DNA from: Candidatus Gastranaerophilales bacterium
GTDB taxonomy: Bacteria > Cyanobacteriota > Vampirovibrionia > Gastranaerophilales > Gastranaerophilaceae
Direction of reading: 5' to 3'
NCBI GenBank assembly: GCA_944327255.1
Contig: CALVHA010000018.1
Location: 1 to 49,788 of the forward strand
Length of the DNA stretch: 49,788 bases
This document shows positions 23,933-33,577 of the stretch, piece after piece (position 1 is the stretch's first letter; each line of letters starts with the position of its first letter). A model generated the notes under the pieces. The model searched no databases, had not been told where the DNA came from, and worked only from the letters and a program-made list of their open reading frames with translations. The position numbers and the translations under genes were made by a program.

Positions 23933-26782
23933 ATGGGGAATAGTAAAACATTAATCTTAATCGACGGGCACGCACTTGCATTCAGACAATATTATGCGCT
24001 TGAACGAACAGGGATGAAAACATCTGACGGTCAGCCAACTTGGGCTGTATATGGTTTTTTCAAAGCAATATTTGACCTTCTAAAAAACCAAAAAATAAAA
24101 ACAGATGCTATTGCTGTAACCTTTGATGTAAGTCATCATACTTTTCGTGTCGAAAAATACGAAAATTACAAAAGCAATAGGGAACAGATGCCTGATGCAA
24201 TGCGTACACAAATGGATTTGATATATGATGGATTAAAAGCGTTTAATATTCCAATTTTTACCAAAGAAGGCTACGAAGCAGATGATGTCATTGGAACAAT
24301 TTCAAAAGAAGCATGCGAACTCGGACATAAAGTTTTAATCCTTACAGGTGATCAGGATGCTTTTCAGCTTATTGATAAAGATGGCTGTGTTAAAGTAATT
24401 ATCCCCTCAAAAGGGGAATTAAAAGAATACGATTGGAATGCCGTATATGAAAAACTAGGTGTATATCCGAACCAAATTGTAGACTACAAAGCACTAAGAG
24501 GCGATACCTCCGATTGTATTCCTGGAGTACGCGGAATTGGGGAAAAAACAGCTCAGACACTTTTGACCGAATACGGAACTCTTGATAATATTATCTCTCA
24601 TGTAGATGAAATTAAAGCTAATGCTGTCAGAAATAAAATTCAAACGGGGATAGAAGATGCAAAATTAAGTTACTTCCTTGCAACTATAGTTAGAGATTTA
24701 GATGTTAGCTTTGATTTTGATAAAACTAAAGTTGAACTTCCGAATATAGCTCAGGTAACTGCTTTTTTAACATCAATGCAGTTCTACGGATTTATTAAGA
24801 ATATAAATACAATATTGGCATCTTTCAATCCCGATATTACACCTGTCAAAATCGAAGACATCAAAACCGCTTCAACAAACAATACATCTCAAGTGCAACT
24901 CGGGTTATTTTCGCAAGCAGTTCAGGCAGAAATTAACAAAAATGATGCTGAAGTTAAGCATAAACTTATTACCGATACAGAAGATTTCAAAACGCTATGT
25001 ACTAATTTAAACAAGCAAAATCTTATTTCGTTCAGCATAAAAGCTCTTGTTAAAAATGCTGTTGAAAATCATATTATAGGAATTGCGCTTGCATACAAAA
25101 ACGGGATAAAAATCAATGATCATAATATAACTGCTGATGAAAACAGTGAAACAGAAACCTTTTATATTCCGCTGAATCATACAAATCTTACGAAACAGCT
25201 TAAAAGTTCTGAAGTTTTGAGCGCTTTAAAACCTTTATTTGAAAATCCGAATATTAGAAAAACAACTTACGATGTTAAAAATGAGTATAATATTTTAAGA
25301 ACACTGAATATTCAACTGGAAGGAGTTTTATTTGATGTAATGCTTGCAAGTTACGTTAAGAATCCTTCAAGGAAGCATGATTTAGAAATTCAGTCAATGG
25401 AAAATTTAAATCATGCAATATGTGAGTATGCACCTTTTGAAGATATCAAGAAAAACAAAGCTTCTCTTGAAAGTGCTGACATTGATAATGTTCTAGCCTG
25501 TGTTTGTGATGAAGTTGCAACTATCATTGAACTTACAGCTTATTGGAATAAGCACCTTACAAATGATGAATTAAAAGTTTTATATGATATTGAAATGCCT
25601 ATGTCAAAAGTTCTGGCAGATATGGAATATAATGGAGTATCAATTGACACAGATTATTTGAAAGAACTCTCCAAGTCTATGAACAGAAGTCTACAAAGAT
25701 TAGAACATAAAATTTATGATATTGCAGACTGCGGTTTTAATATTAATTCTCCCAAACAAGTCGGTGAAATTTTATTTGATAAACTGGGATTGAAAACAAA
25801 AAAACGTAAAAAATCTACAAGCGCAGAAGTTCTTGAGGAGCTTGCCGAAGAATATGAAATCGCAAAATTATTGCTTGATTACAGGAAATTTGCGAAGTTA
25901 AAATCGACATATACTGACGCATTACCTGCTCTGATAAGCCACGTTGATAACAGAATTCACACATCATATAATCAAACGGTCACAACAACCGGAAGACTGT
26001 CATCTTCCAATCCGAACTTACAAAATATTCCAACCAGAACCGAAGACGGGAATAAAATCAGGGCAGCGTTTATTCCGGAAGACAGAAAAAATTCCGTAAT
26101 TTTATCCGCTGATTACTCACAGATTGAGTTAAGATTACTTGCACATATTTCAAAAGATCCACATCTTATTGACGCATTCAATAATGATATTGATGTACAT
26201 ACCCTTACAGCCTCAAAAGTTTTTGGAGTTCCAATAAAAGAAGTTACAAAAGATATGAGATATAAAGCAAAAGCCGTAAATTTTGGGATTATATACGGTC
26301 AAAGTAAATACGGGCTAGCAAAAGGGTTAGGGATATCAAATGCTGAAGCTGATGAATTTATAAAAAAATATTTTGAAACGTATCCTAATATTCAAATTTA
26401 TATGGAAGCAACCGTGGAAGAAGCTAAAAAACACGGATATGTAGCAACACTTTTCGGAAGAAGGAGATACCTCAAGGCTGAACTTGAAAGTCCTAATATG
26501 ATGATAAGAGAATTTGCCAAACGTGCGGCGATTAATCAGCCGTTGCAAGGAACAGCTGCCGATTTAATGAAAATTGCAATGATTGATTTTTCCAAAAAAC
26601 TTCAAGAACATAATCTAAAATCCAAAATGATTTTACAAGTTCATGATGAATTGGTTATAGAAACTATAAATTCTGAAGTTGAACAGATTACAAAATTAGT
26701 AAAAGAAGCAATGGAACTTAATCAACCTTTGAGAGTTCCTCTTGTAATAGATGTAACTACGGGGGAAACATGGAAAGAATAA
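23933..26782 (+). CDS. polA: DNA polymerase I
   Basis: The 949-aa protein has a complete 5'-3' nuclease domain (about 1-300: LILIDGHALAFRQYY, EGYEADDVIGT, LTGDQDAFQL, GDTSDCIPGVRGIGEKTA). The family-A polymerase domain (about 560-949) has motif A LSADYSQIELRLLAHIS, motif B RYKAKAVNFGIIYGQ and motif C LQVHDELVIE. The middle 3'-5' exonuclease-like domain lacks the metal-binding acids. The DxE site reads LISFSIKA (364-371), the second aspartate position is Glu451, and the YxxxD site is replaced in LACVCDEV. It therefore should not proofread, as in Taq and several Gram-positive enzymes. The O-helix has Phe (VNFGIIYG). The promoter predicts a leaderless message. The end overlaps the next gene by 13 bp. 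Confidence 0.97.
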   Translation: MGNSKTLILIDGHALAFRQYYALERTGMKTSDGQPTWAVYGFFKAIFDLLKNQKIKTDAIAVTFDVSHHTFRVEKYENYKSNREQMPDAMRTQMDLIYDGLKAFNIPIFTKEGYEADDVIGTISKEACELGHKVLILTGDQDAFQLIDKDGCVKVIIPSKGELKEYDWNAVYEKLGVYPNQIVDYKALRGDTSDCIPGVRGIGEKTAQTLLTEYGTLDNIISHVDEIKANAVRNKIQTGIEDAKLSYFLATIVRDLDVSFDFDKTKVELPNIAQVTAFLTSMQFYGFIKNINTILASFNPDITPVKIEDIKTASTNNTSQVQLGLFSQAVQAEINKNDAEVKHKLITDTEDFKTLCTNLNKQNLISFSIKALVKNAVENHIIGIALAYKNGIKINDHNITADENSETETFYIPLNHTNLTKQLKSSEVLSALKPLFENPNIRKTTYDVKNEYNILRTLNIQLEGVLFDVMLASYVKNPSRKHDLEIQSMENLNHAICEYAPFEDIKKNKASLESADIDNVLACVCDEVATIIELTAYWNKHLTNDELKVLYDIEMPMSKVLADMEYNGVSIDTDYLKELSKSMNRSLQRLEHKIYDIADCGFNINSPKQVGEILFDKLGLKTKKRKKSTSAEVLEELAEEYEIAKLLLDYRKFAKLKSTYTDALPALISHVDNRIHTSYNQTVTTTGRLSSSNPNLQNIPTRTEDGNKIRAAFIPEDRKNSVILSADYSQIELRLLAHISKDPHLIDAFNNDIDVHTLTASKVFGVPIKEVTKDMRYKAKAVNFGIIYGQSKYGLAKGLGISNAEADEFIKKYFETYPNIQIYMEATVEEAKKHGYVATLFGRRRYLKAELESPNMMIREFAKRAAINQPLQGTAADLMKIAMIDFSKKLQEHNLKSKMILQVHDELVIETINSEVEQITKLVKEAMELNQPLRVPLVIDVTTGETWKE

Positions 26783-27195
26783 AAAGAATTATTTTAATCT
26801 TACTAATAACTTTATGTTTTACAGGTGGTCAATTAGCGGCAGATTGTGATGAAATGACAATGCTACAATTAACTACACCTCAATCTGTATCATATGATGA
26901 CTGCACAAAAGATTATAATATATCAGCAGAAAAATTATTTTACCTTACACTTGCAAGCATTAGCGCAAATAAGTTTGACGTAAAAGAAATGCAGTCAAAA
27001 ACAGGATATATTTTATTCAGAGCTGCAAACAGAGATTTTCTGGCAACTGTTGTTTATTATAGTTTAAGCAAAAGTATGTTAAAAATTACACCTGCAAATA
27101 ACAACTATTATTTCCCACCAGGAATCGTGACTAATATATTTAAATATATTGATTTAAATATGGAAAAACCTATAGAACCAATAAAGAAAAGCTAA
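26770..27195 (+). CDS. Small secreted protein of unknown function
   Basis: The 141-aa protein starts MERIKRIILILLITLCFTGG, a signal peptide probably cut near QLAADC. The cysteine after AAD could make it a lipoprotein only if the cut were shifted; no clear lipobox is seen. The mature part is about 115 residues with two cysteines and mixed helix and strand, and resembles no family I know. It starts 13 bp inside the polA 3' end, where GGGGGAAAC provides a ribosome site. Its stop shares 4 bp with the convergent tlyA stop. Confidence 0.75.
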   Translation: MERIKRIILILLITLCFTGGQLAADCDEMTMLQLTTPQSVSYDDCTKDYNISAEKLFYLTLASISANKFDVKEMQSKTGYILFRAANRDFLATVVYYSLSKSMLKITPANNNYYFPPGIVTNIFKYIDLNMEKPIEPIKKS

Positions 27196-28004
27196 TTATT
27201 AAGATTACAAAAAGCAGTTTCAACAACATTTTTAATATCAAGATTAACAGATTCTCCATCAGTTGAGATCCACACAAGATACTCTATATTCCCTGAAGGA
27301 CCTTTAATGGAAGAATATGTTAATCCCCTGATTTTATAATCAATTGACTGCGCATAATCTACAACATTGGCAATAACATTTTCATGAACAGATTTATCTC
27401 GAACAACGCCGCCCTTTTCCACATTTTCTTTTCCAGCCTCAAACTGCGGTTTAATAAGGCAAATCATTTCATGAAATTTAGGATTAAGAAGTTTTTTCAG
27501 ATTCCACAAAACTTTTGTTAACGATATAAATGATAAGTCACTGACAAGCAAATCAGCAAGCGGTTCACCATCAGAATAAATATCACCCAATTCACATATT
27601 CTTAAATTTGTTTTCTCAATTACTTTAACTCTCTTATCAGAACGAATTTTCCAATCTAATTGTCCGTAACCGACATCAGCCGCATATACAAATGCAGCTC
27701 CATTTTGCAAAAGACAGTCTGTAAACCCGCCTGTGGAAGCTCCAGCATCAAAACAAACTCGCCCGCTTACGTCAAAATCAAAAGCATCTAATGCCTTTTT
27801 CAGTTTAAATCCTCCTCGAGATACATAAGGCATGGATTTTACAACAATATCATATTCCTTATTAAGATTTATCTGGAAGCCCGCCTTTGTAATATATTCA
27901 TCATTAATTTTTACATGCCCTGCAAGAATAGCTGCAGCAGCCTTACTTTTTGTTTCAAAATAGCCTAAATCAGTCAAATATTTATCAAGACGCTCTTTTG
28001 ACAT
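27192..28004 (-). CDS. tlyA: TlyA-family rRNA (cytidine-2'-O)-methyltransferase / hemolysin A family
   Basis: The 270-aa protein has an N-terminal S4 RNA-binding domain (about 1-60: RLDKYLTDLGYFETKSKAAA, GHVKINDE). An FtsJ-like methyltransferase follows with SAM motif FDAGASTGGFTDCLLQNGA near 85. YAADVGYGQLDWKIRSD, LVSDLSFISLTKV and IKPQFEAGKENVEKGG come next. The family 2'-O-methylates 16S/23S rRNA cytidines, although many members are annotated as hemolysins. It is the last gene of the seven-gene envelope operon, 2 bp after the O-antigen ligase. Confidence 0.93.
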   Translation of the reverse strand: MSKERLDKYLTDLGYFETKSKAAAAILAGHVKINDEYITKAGFQINLNKEYDIVVKSMPYVSRGGFKLKKALDAFDFDVSGRVCFDAGASTGGFTDCLLQNGAAFVYAADVGYGQLDWKIRSDKRVKVIEKTNLRICELGDIYSDGEPLADLLVSDLSFISLTKVLWNLKKLLNPKFHEMICLIKPQFEAGKENVEKGGVVRDKSVHENVIANVVDYAQSIDYKIRGLTYSSIKGPSGNIEYLVWISTDGESVNLDIKNVVETAFCNLNN

Positions 28005-28006
28005 AA

Positions 28007-29335
28007 TTAATTCTCACATTTGTTATTATATAAAACAGAAGAAATAATAGCTGCCATTGTCCAAAATATAAACTGAATTTGCGGTCTAAAAAATACTGTA
28101 TCAACAAAACCATGCACCATAACACCACAAATTGAAATTATAGCCGTTGAAACAAATATTATTTCATTAATTTTTGTAGATTTAAGGATAAAACAAATTC
28201 CATCCTTTAGCATAACAAAAAGAAATCCTAAAAATGCAATCAGTGCAAAAATACCGCTCTCAACAGCCGTTTCCAAAAAAATATTATATGCACTTAAAGC
28301 ATCAAAACCTGTTCTCATATATAGTCCGTATATTTCTCTGAAATTTTTATTTCCAACACCGATACCCAGAAGCCAATTATCTCTAAACATCTCAAGAGAT
28401 GAGTGATAAACATTAAACCGGAATGAATTTGAGGAATCCTGTCTCATTGCAAATATAGAAAACACCCTCGCCCTAAGAGAACTTATAAATAATAAAGCCG
28501 AAGTTCCAAGAACAACACAAGATGTTAATATTGCGATAAAAACTTTTTTATATTTATTCCATAAGAATTTTGCTGCAATCAAAAAAGTTGCTATAAACAT
28601 AACCATACATCCCATATAAGAACCTCTGCATCCTGTTAGGAATAAGGTTACAACAGACAACAAAGAAAATCCAAGAGACGTCAATCCTAATTTTGTATGT
28701 TTATTATTTAACAAATATGCACCGAGTCCAAACAAAGAAGGAATTCCGACAACAAAATATCCACCCAGCAGATTAGGATTGTACGGTTTCAAAGTTCCAT
28801 ATACACGTGTCATAACTTCTTCCGGATTAAGTTTTGAAACATCCTGCCAAGTAGAAATTTCATCAACATGAGCAAAATTCTGCAAAATTCCAGCAATACT
28901 TTCAAAGCTAACGCATAAACCTATGGCCGCCAAAATATACGGAATTTTATTAGTATTATTTTTAAGATAATGAACAGTTGAAATGTAAAAACCTAAGTAA
29001 GTAACGGTTTTCATAAAACCCTTAAGACTTAAAGCAAAGAGTGTTGAACCTGCAAGGCTTATCACAACAATCATAAAATAAGCTAACAGCCATAATTCAA
29101 AATGATTTGGTTCACATTTATCATCAGGCTTTGTTAACAACTGCAAAACTGTTAAAAAAGTTGTAATAAGAGCAATAAAACCGATTGCATCAGAAGACAT
29201 ACATGTTGATGCCAAGAATACAAGTATAATAGATGCGAAAATCAGTTTATCCAATGATTGCAGGAATAAACTGTTTTCATATAAAATATTCAATTTTGTT
29301 TGAGTAAATTTAAATAATTTATTGAACATCATCAA
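28007..29335 (-). CDS. O-antigen ligase / polymerase family membrane protein (Wzy_C)
   Basis: The 442-aa protein has about eleven to twelve membrane helices and the large periplasmic loop of the Wzy_C family (about 190-330). That loop includes LFLTGCRGSYMGCMVMF and then a periplasmic segment with DNWLLGIGVGNKNF, the G-x-G-x-x-x-N/F motif common in O-antigen ligases. It should join a polysaccharide or O-antigen to a lipid carrier or core. It starts with three consecutive Met codons and overlaps the DUF4330 gene by up to 17 bp. Upstream lie DUF4330 and a heptose-kinase-like gene, which supports an envelope polysaccharide role. Polymerase and ligase cannot be told apart by sequence. Confidence 0.85.
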   Translation of the reverse strand: MMMFNKLFKFTQTKLNILYENSLFLQSLDKLIFASIILVFLASTCMSSDAIGFIALITTFLTVLQLLTKPDDKCEPNHFELWLLAYFMIVVISLAGSTLFALSLKGFMKTVTYLGFYISTVHYLKNNTNKIPYILAAIGLCVSFESIAGILQNFAHVDEISTWQDVSKLNPEEVMTRVYGTLKPYNPNLLGGYFVVGIPSLFGLGAYLLNNKHTKLGLTSLGFSLLSVVTLFLTGCRGSYMGCMVMFIATFLIAAKFLWNKYKKVFIAILTSCVVLGTSALLFISSLRARVFSIFAMRQDSSNSFRFNVYHSSLEMFRDNWLLGIGVGNKNFREIYGLYMRTGFDALSAYNIFLETAVESGIFALIAFLGFLFVMLKDGICFILKSTKINEIIFVSTAIISICGVMVHGFVDTVFFRPQIQFIFWTMAAIISSVLYNNKCEN

Positions 29336-29897
29336 TTTTATTTATATTAGTATCAATATCACTCTTCATATCATCATGAGTAACAGTAATATTTGATACT
29401 GTTCCGTTAAATTTGTAATCAACACCTTCTAAAGTAATAGGAAGCCCCATTTTAACTTTGTTCCCGCCGACAACAGCACCGTCCTTTGTAATTTTAGCTG
29501 TATCTGTCAGAGTCACAACAATATCATAAAGATTTGACTGTGCAACATCATCAACAACAAGAACATTTTTTGTTGCGTTTTTGGTATTGGCAAGAACAGG
29601 TAAAACTGTTTTTTTTCTTTCAGTCTTAACATTGACAACTTCCAAATCAGAATATGGAACATTTCTTATGCTTATGAAAGTTTTGTCCCCAGATTTAATA
29701 GGAGTATCACCACCAGTTAAAGTTATTCCGCGCAAAAATACATCAAAAACAATTGGAGAGGTAGTTTCAATTTGTTTATCAGCAGTTTGTCTAAAATTTT
29801 TAAAGGTCACAAAACCAACTGCCAGAGCAACAGCAACACCTATAATAACTATTAAATCAAAGGGTTTTAAATTTTTTAAAAATTCAAATTTTTCCAT
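29319..29897 (-). CDS. DUF4330 family membrane-anchored protein
   Basis: From the ATG at 29897 the protein has 192 aa. It has an N-terminal cytoplasmic stretch, one membrane helix (about 15-32, LIVIIGVAVALAVGFVTF) and an extracytoplasmic beta-rich domain. The strand repeats (FDVFLRGITL, FISIRNVPYSDLEVVNVK, VVGGNKVKMGLPITLEG) match what I recall of DUF4330, a family with no known function that often lies near O-antigen ligase genes. AAGGAGAAC precedes this ATG, while the longer frame to 29999 runs back through the kinase gene. It sits between the kinase (16-bp gap) and the ligase. Confidence 0.75.
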   Translation of the reverse strand: MEKFEFLKNLKPFDLIVIIGVAVALAVGFVTFKNFRQTADKQIETTSPIVFDVFLRGITLTGGDTPIKSGDKTFISIRNVPYSDLEVVNVKTERKKTVLPVLANTKNATKNVLVVDDVAQSNLYDIVVTLTDTAKITKDGAVVGGNKVKMGLPITLEGVDYKFNGTVSNITVTHDDMKSDIDTNINKIDDVQ

Positions 29898-29913
29898 AAA
29901 ATTGTTCTCCTTA

Positions 29914-30918
29914 CTAGAGTTTTTCAACTGCAGAAAGCAGTTCATCAACAGTAGTTGTAGCACAACCCCACTGTCTAACAACAATACTTGCGGCAACATT
30001 GCCGATTAATGCAGCATAAACAGGATCCGCTCCAGCTGCAAGCGCCAATGAATACACGGCTGTAACAGTATCTCCAGCGCCTGTTACATCAAAAACTTCC
30101 GATTTATTAAACACAGGAATTTTTGTATACTTACTTCCACGTTCGGCAACAAACATTCCATCCGCACCACAAGTAATCAATATCGCATCAGCGTTAGTTT
30201 CACTTATCAATTTATCTCCTGCTTTTTCCAATGATTCAGCGTCATTAAGAGTAAAGCCAACAGATTTTTGTGTATCAGGCAAATTTGGAGTCATTGAAGT
30301 AATATTCTTATAACGTCCCAAATCTCTTTGAGCATCAACAATAACTTTCTTGCCATATTTATTTGCCAGTTCTATTGTCCTGTTAATAACATTATCGGTA
30401 AGTGTTCCAATATGATAATTAGACAAAATAACCGCATCAAAATCGTTTATTACAGTTTCTATATTATTAATAACCTTATCTTCAGTTTCCTTTGACAAAG
30501 GAGTATTTGTTTGCCTGTCAATTCTTACAATCTGCTGTGTAATTGAAGTTGTAATTGAACCTAAAATTCTTGTTTTTGTTGTAGTTTTTCGTGTACGATC
30601 CTGTACAACATATTTAGTGTCAATGCCGGCATTTTTGAAAGTCTCAAACAGCTGATCTGCCTGATAATCCGTACCAAACACACCTATGACAGAAATTTTA
30701 CCATTATTTAATGTTGCAACGTTATGAGCAGCATTAGAAGCTCCACCCAAAATAGGCTTAGTATGAGTATGCTGAAGAATTAACACAGGCGCTTCTCTTG
30801 AAATACGCTCTGCATCTCCATAAACCATTTCATCCATAGCCAAATCACCAATTACAAGTATCTTCGGCTCAGTCAACTTCTTAATATAAGAAATTAATTT
30901 TTCTTTATTAATATACAT
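29914..30918 (-). CDS. PfkB-family heptose-7-phosphate kinase (RfaE/HldE kinase domain)
   Basis: The 334-aa protein is a ribokinase-fold sugar kinase of the RfaE1 type. ILVIGDLAMDEMVYGDAERISREAPV is the entry strand and lid (about 20-45), LGGASNAAHNVATL binds substrate, and DVTGAGDTVTAVYSLALAAG near 270 carries the catalytic aspartate. RfaE1/HldA makes D-glycero-beta-D-manno-heptose 1,7-bisphosphate for LPS or S-layer glycans. The nucleotidyltransferase half found in E. coli HldE is absent, so a separate HldC would be needed. The start at 30918 (MYINKEKL) is preferred over the upstream in-frame ATG at 30957, since family members start near here. It precedes the DUF4330 gene by 16 bp. Confidence 0.88.
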   Translation of the reverse strand: MYINKEKLISYIKKLTEPKILVIGDLAMDEMVYGDAERISREAPVLILQHTHTKPILGGASNAAHNVATLNNGKISVIGVFGTDYQADQLFETFKNAGIDTKYVVQDRTRKTTTKTRILGSITTSITQQIVRIDRQTNTPLSKETEDKVINNIETVINDFDAVILSNYHIGTLTDNVINRTIELANKYGKKVIVDAQRDLGRYKNITSMTPNLPDTQKSVGFTLNDAESLEKAGDKLISETNADAILITCGADGMFVAERGSKYTKIPVFNKSEVFDVTGAGDTVTAVYSLALAAGADPVYAALIGNVAASIVVRQWGCATTTVDELLSAVEKL

Positions 30919-30976
30919 AAAAATAATTTCCCTACCGGCAAAGCATAACACGAACAAACTTAAAAATCAAATTTTC

Positions 30977-32884
30977 TTATTTCTTACGGCTAACAGCCAA
31001 TGAAGGTGACGGAGATTTTCTTATCTGTCCCTTAGCAGGATCATACTGATTTATTACTATTACATTTTTATCTTGGGAAGTTACAGGCTCAGGATCAATA
31101 GGCATATTCCAATTTATACGCTTGTCATCCTGCTTATTATCAGAAGAAAATACTCTCTGAGATAGCGCTTTGATATATTTTGGACTCAGATGCGCATAAT
31201 CAAATAAACTCACACCGTTTGCATTTGCTTTGCGTGTTTCGTGTATTTGTCTTATTAAATCTTCTTCACTACCACCCATAAAAGTAACAAACAAACCTGC
31301 AATCAAATCCGTATCAGGCGATTTTGAATTTATAACAGTCGTAATTTGTGAATTCAAAGTTTTAGGATTACATGTTAAAAACAAAGGCGTAAACGCACGT
31401 AAGTAATGCTTTTGTGACCAAGCAGCCCAATCCTGTAATTTATGGGAATAAGCAAGATTTTTATCAGGGAATATAACAGCACTCATATAAATCCCCTTAG
31501 ACTTTCCAAGTTGTCCAACCTTCTCAACAAAATCGGATATCTGTTGTCTTCTAAAATCCCCCCATTTTACCCACAAAGGATCTGAGACAGTTATTGTTAC
31601 GGGGTCAACACCATATAATTGATAGAACATTGTTCTTGCAGTTTCCGTGTATCCCCAATTCCCCATAGGAGAAGTTGAAATTATTTGAGGATATCGTATA
31701 TAATCCAAATTTATTCCATCAGGTTTATAAGAACTTATAATTTCATTTATAAGTTTCAGCAAAAATTCTTTTACTTCAGGATTTGCAGGATCAAGGAAGT
31801 AACCATTATGTTCCGAAGAAGAAGGTGTCGCATTGGCAGACTCATAACCTTTTAGAGTTTTATTGCCCCAGTCAGGTTTTACAGCAAGAATATTTTTACA
31901 ATTTGCTGCCGGATTTTGGTTTCCCACATAAAAAGTCTCAAACCAAATATGAACCTTTAATCCATTTTTATGAGCTTCTCTAATCCAAATTCTTAAAGGG
32001 TCAATCCCAACAAATTTTTCGTTTTGTGGAATAAACCCGTAACTTTCCATTGTTTTACTAGGAAATATCGTTCTTCCATGAAAATAGGTTTCAATAAATA
32101 TATTATCAATTCCAGCACTTTTAATTTTATTTACAGCAGCAATAATTTGATTTTCAGTAGTTTCTGTAGGACGTATCCACACACCCTTAAATTCTGTATT
32201 TTTAAAAGGTAATACGCTCTTTATTGCAGAATTAGCAGCCTCAATAGCCAATCGCGAATATTTTTGCACAGATTTTGGATTTTTAGCACCCTTTCTGATA
32301 TAATTTTGAGCATCTTTAATATAATTTGTAGGAATTTTCCAGTCATAAGACGGATTTGCCTCTTTATAATAATTAACCATAGAAGATGCTTCTTCTATTT
32401 TTTTTATTGCCTCAAACATTAAACTTTTGGATGTATTATAAGTAGTTATAGCTCCAGTATTTACATCATAATAGACTTTCGTACCAACAGTAATATTTTG
32501 ATTAATCCAGTTTTTTGCAACGCCGTGTCCACTGATAACTGCTCCATTTTGAGGAATAAAAGAATCAGCACCGCTTAATTCTGTTACAGTATTCCCTTCG
32601 ATAATTGCCTCCGTCCCATATTCATTGGTATGAGTTCTGTCGCCGTATTCATAAGTATACAGGATAAGCTGATTAACGCCTCTTGATCCAGGAGAATATG
32701 TTCCTGCCTTATTTGAATAAATTGTCGGATTAACAGCATCCACCTGCCTTTTGGATTGATTAAACAATATCTCATTTTGTTCTAACTGGTATGGAGTATA
32801 CAGACTTGTATTTTCAGCAGCATAAATAGGGCTGACCGTATTAAACAACAATATTAAAATAAATATTAAAAATCTGAAAACCAT
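30977..32884 (-). CDS. Secreted family-10-like glycoside hydrolase (GHL10/DUF187)
   Basis: The 635-aa protein has a signal peptide (about 1-22, ending YAA). An N-terminal module (about 40-150) with ISGHGVAKNWI and a helical bridge (about 160-225) follow. The GHL10 barrel starts at FKGVWIRPTETTENQI (about 237) and contains IFIETYFHGRTIFPSK, GLKVHIWFETFYVG and PDGINLDYIRYP. These match the DUF187/GHL10 family, which is thought to act on extracellular glycans such as deacetylated exopolysaccharide or peptidoglycan. GGGAG precedes the ATG. It lies 3 bp after a TPR lipoprotein-like gene and 58 bp before the heptose kinase gene. Confidence 0.88.
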   Translation of the reverse strand: MVFRFLIFILILLFNTVSPIYAAENTSLYTPYQLEQNEILFNQSKRQVDAVNPTIYSNKAGTYSPGSRGVNQLILYTYEYGDRTHTNEYGTEAIIEGNTVTELSGADSFIPQNGAVISGHGVAKNWINQNITVGTKVYYDVNTGAITTYNTSKSLMFEAIKKIEEASSMVNYYKEANPSYDWKIPTNYIKDAQNYIRKGAKNPKSVQKYSRLAIEAANSAIKSVLPFKNTEFKGVWIRPTETTENQIIAAVNKIKSAGIDNIFIETYFHGRTIFPSKTMESYGFIPQNEKFVGIDPLRIWIREAHKNGLKVHIWFETFYVGNQNPAANCKNILAVKPDWGNKTLKGYESANATPSSSEHNGYFLDPANPEVKEFLLKLINEIISSYKPDGINLDYIRYPQIISTSPMGNWGYTETARTMFYQLYGVDPVTITVSDPLWVKWGDFRRQQISDFVEKVGQLGKSKGIYMSAVIFPDKNLAYSHKLQDWAAWSQKHYLRAFTPLFLTCNPKTLNSQITTVINSKSPDTDLIAGLFVTFMGGSEEDLIRQIHETRKANANGVSLFDYAHLSPKYIKALSQRVFSSDNKQDDKRINWNMPIDPEPVTSQDKNVIVINQYDPAKGQIRKSPSPSLAVSRKK

Positions 32885-32887
32885 CTC

Positions 32888-33577
32888 TTACTCCCTGATA
32901 GTACTGTGTTGATAATCTTTTTTGCTGTAATATACCTTATCTAACAAGTAGATTTTTGAGTTTATCTCTTTTTGATTCGGGTTAGCAACAATCGAAACCG
33001 TATAATGATCCTTTGCTTTTTGAAGATCTCCTAACTTTTCATATACAGTTGCCAGACGATTATTTAGTTCATAATATGAAGCATAACCGTTTCTAAAAGC
33101 TATCATATAATGTTTTAGGGCATTACGATAATCTTTTATATTAAAATAATACTCTCCAAAATAAAAATTGGCAAAAGGATTAAGATATTCTAAGTTGACA
33201 GCTCTATAGAAATATTGTTTTGCCTGTCTTTTTCTATTACACATATCGTGAATAACCGCAATTTGAGTACAGAAAATAGCATTGTCAGGCTGTATACTCA
33301 AAAGAAGCATATACTTTGCAAGAGCTTTTGCAAGATATGCTTCTTTAATCTTATCATTTTTTGCATTAACACCCTTATAAAAGAAATCATCTGCTTCTTG
33401 CTCTATCTGTTGCGGAGTAATCGCCGGCGGAGTATTATCAGAGGTGCTATAATCCAAACCCTTTTCAGGCACACGCCCAGCAGCTAATGCACAACAACCT
33501 GTGTACATTAAAAACATAAATGTACCAGCAAGCAAACTCAAACAAATAAATCGCTTATAAGTCCTGAGTATTAGCAT
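32888..33577 (-). CDS. TPR-repeat protein with N-terminal membrane anchor
   Basis: With the ATG at 33577 the protein has 229 aa. It begins with a hydrophobic signal or anchor (about residues 10-32, ICLSLLAGTFMFLMYTGCCA). The Cys-Cys after TG suggests a possible lipoprotein but is not a good lipobox. From about residue 60 come three to four tetratricopeptide-like helix pairs: AYLAKALAKYMLLLSIQPDN, AKQYFYRAVNLEYLNPFAN, NALKHYMIAFRNG and KAKDHYTVSIVANPNQ. TPR proteins scaffold complexes. The chosen start overlaps the upstream gene by 23 bp and has no clear Shine-Dalgarno site, so translational coupling is likely. A longer frame to 33658 exists. Confidence 0.72.
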   Translation of the reverse strand: MLILRTYKRFICLSLLAGTFMFLMYTGCCALAAGRVPEKGLDYSTSDNTPPAITPQQIEQEADDFFYKGVNAKNDKIKEAYLAKALAKYMLLLSIQPDNAIFCTQIAVIHDMCNRKRQAKQYFYRAVNLEYLNPFANFYFGEYYFNIKDYRNALKHYMIAFRNGYASYYELNNRLATVYEKLGDLQKAKDHYTVSIVANPNQKEINSKIYLLDKVYYSKKDYQHSTIRE

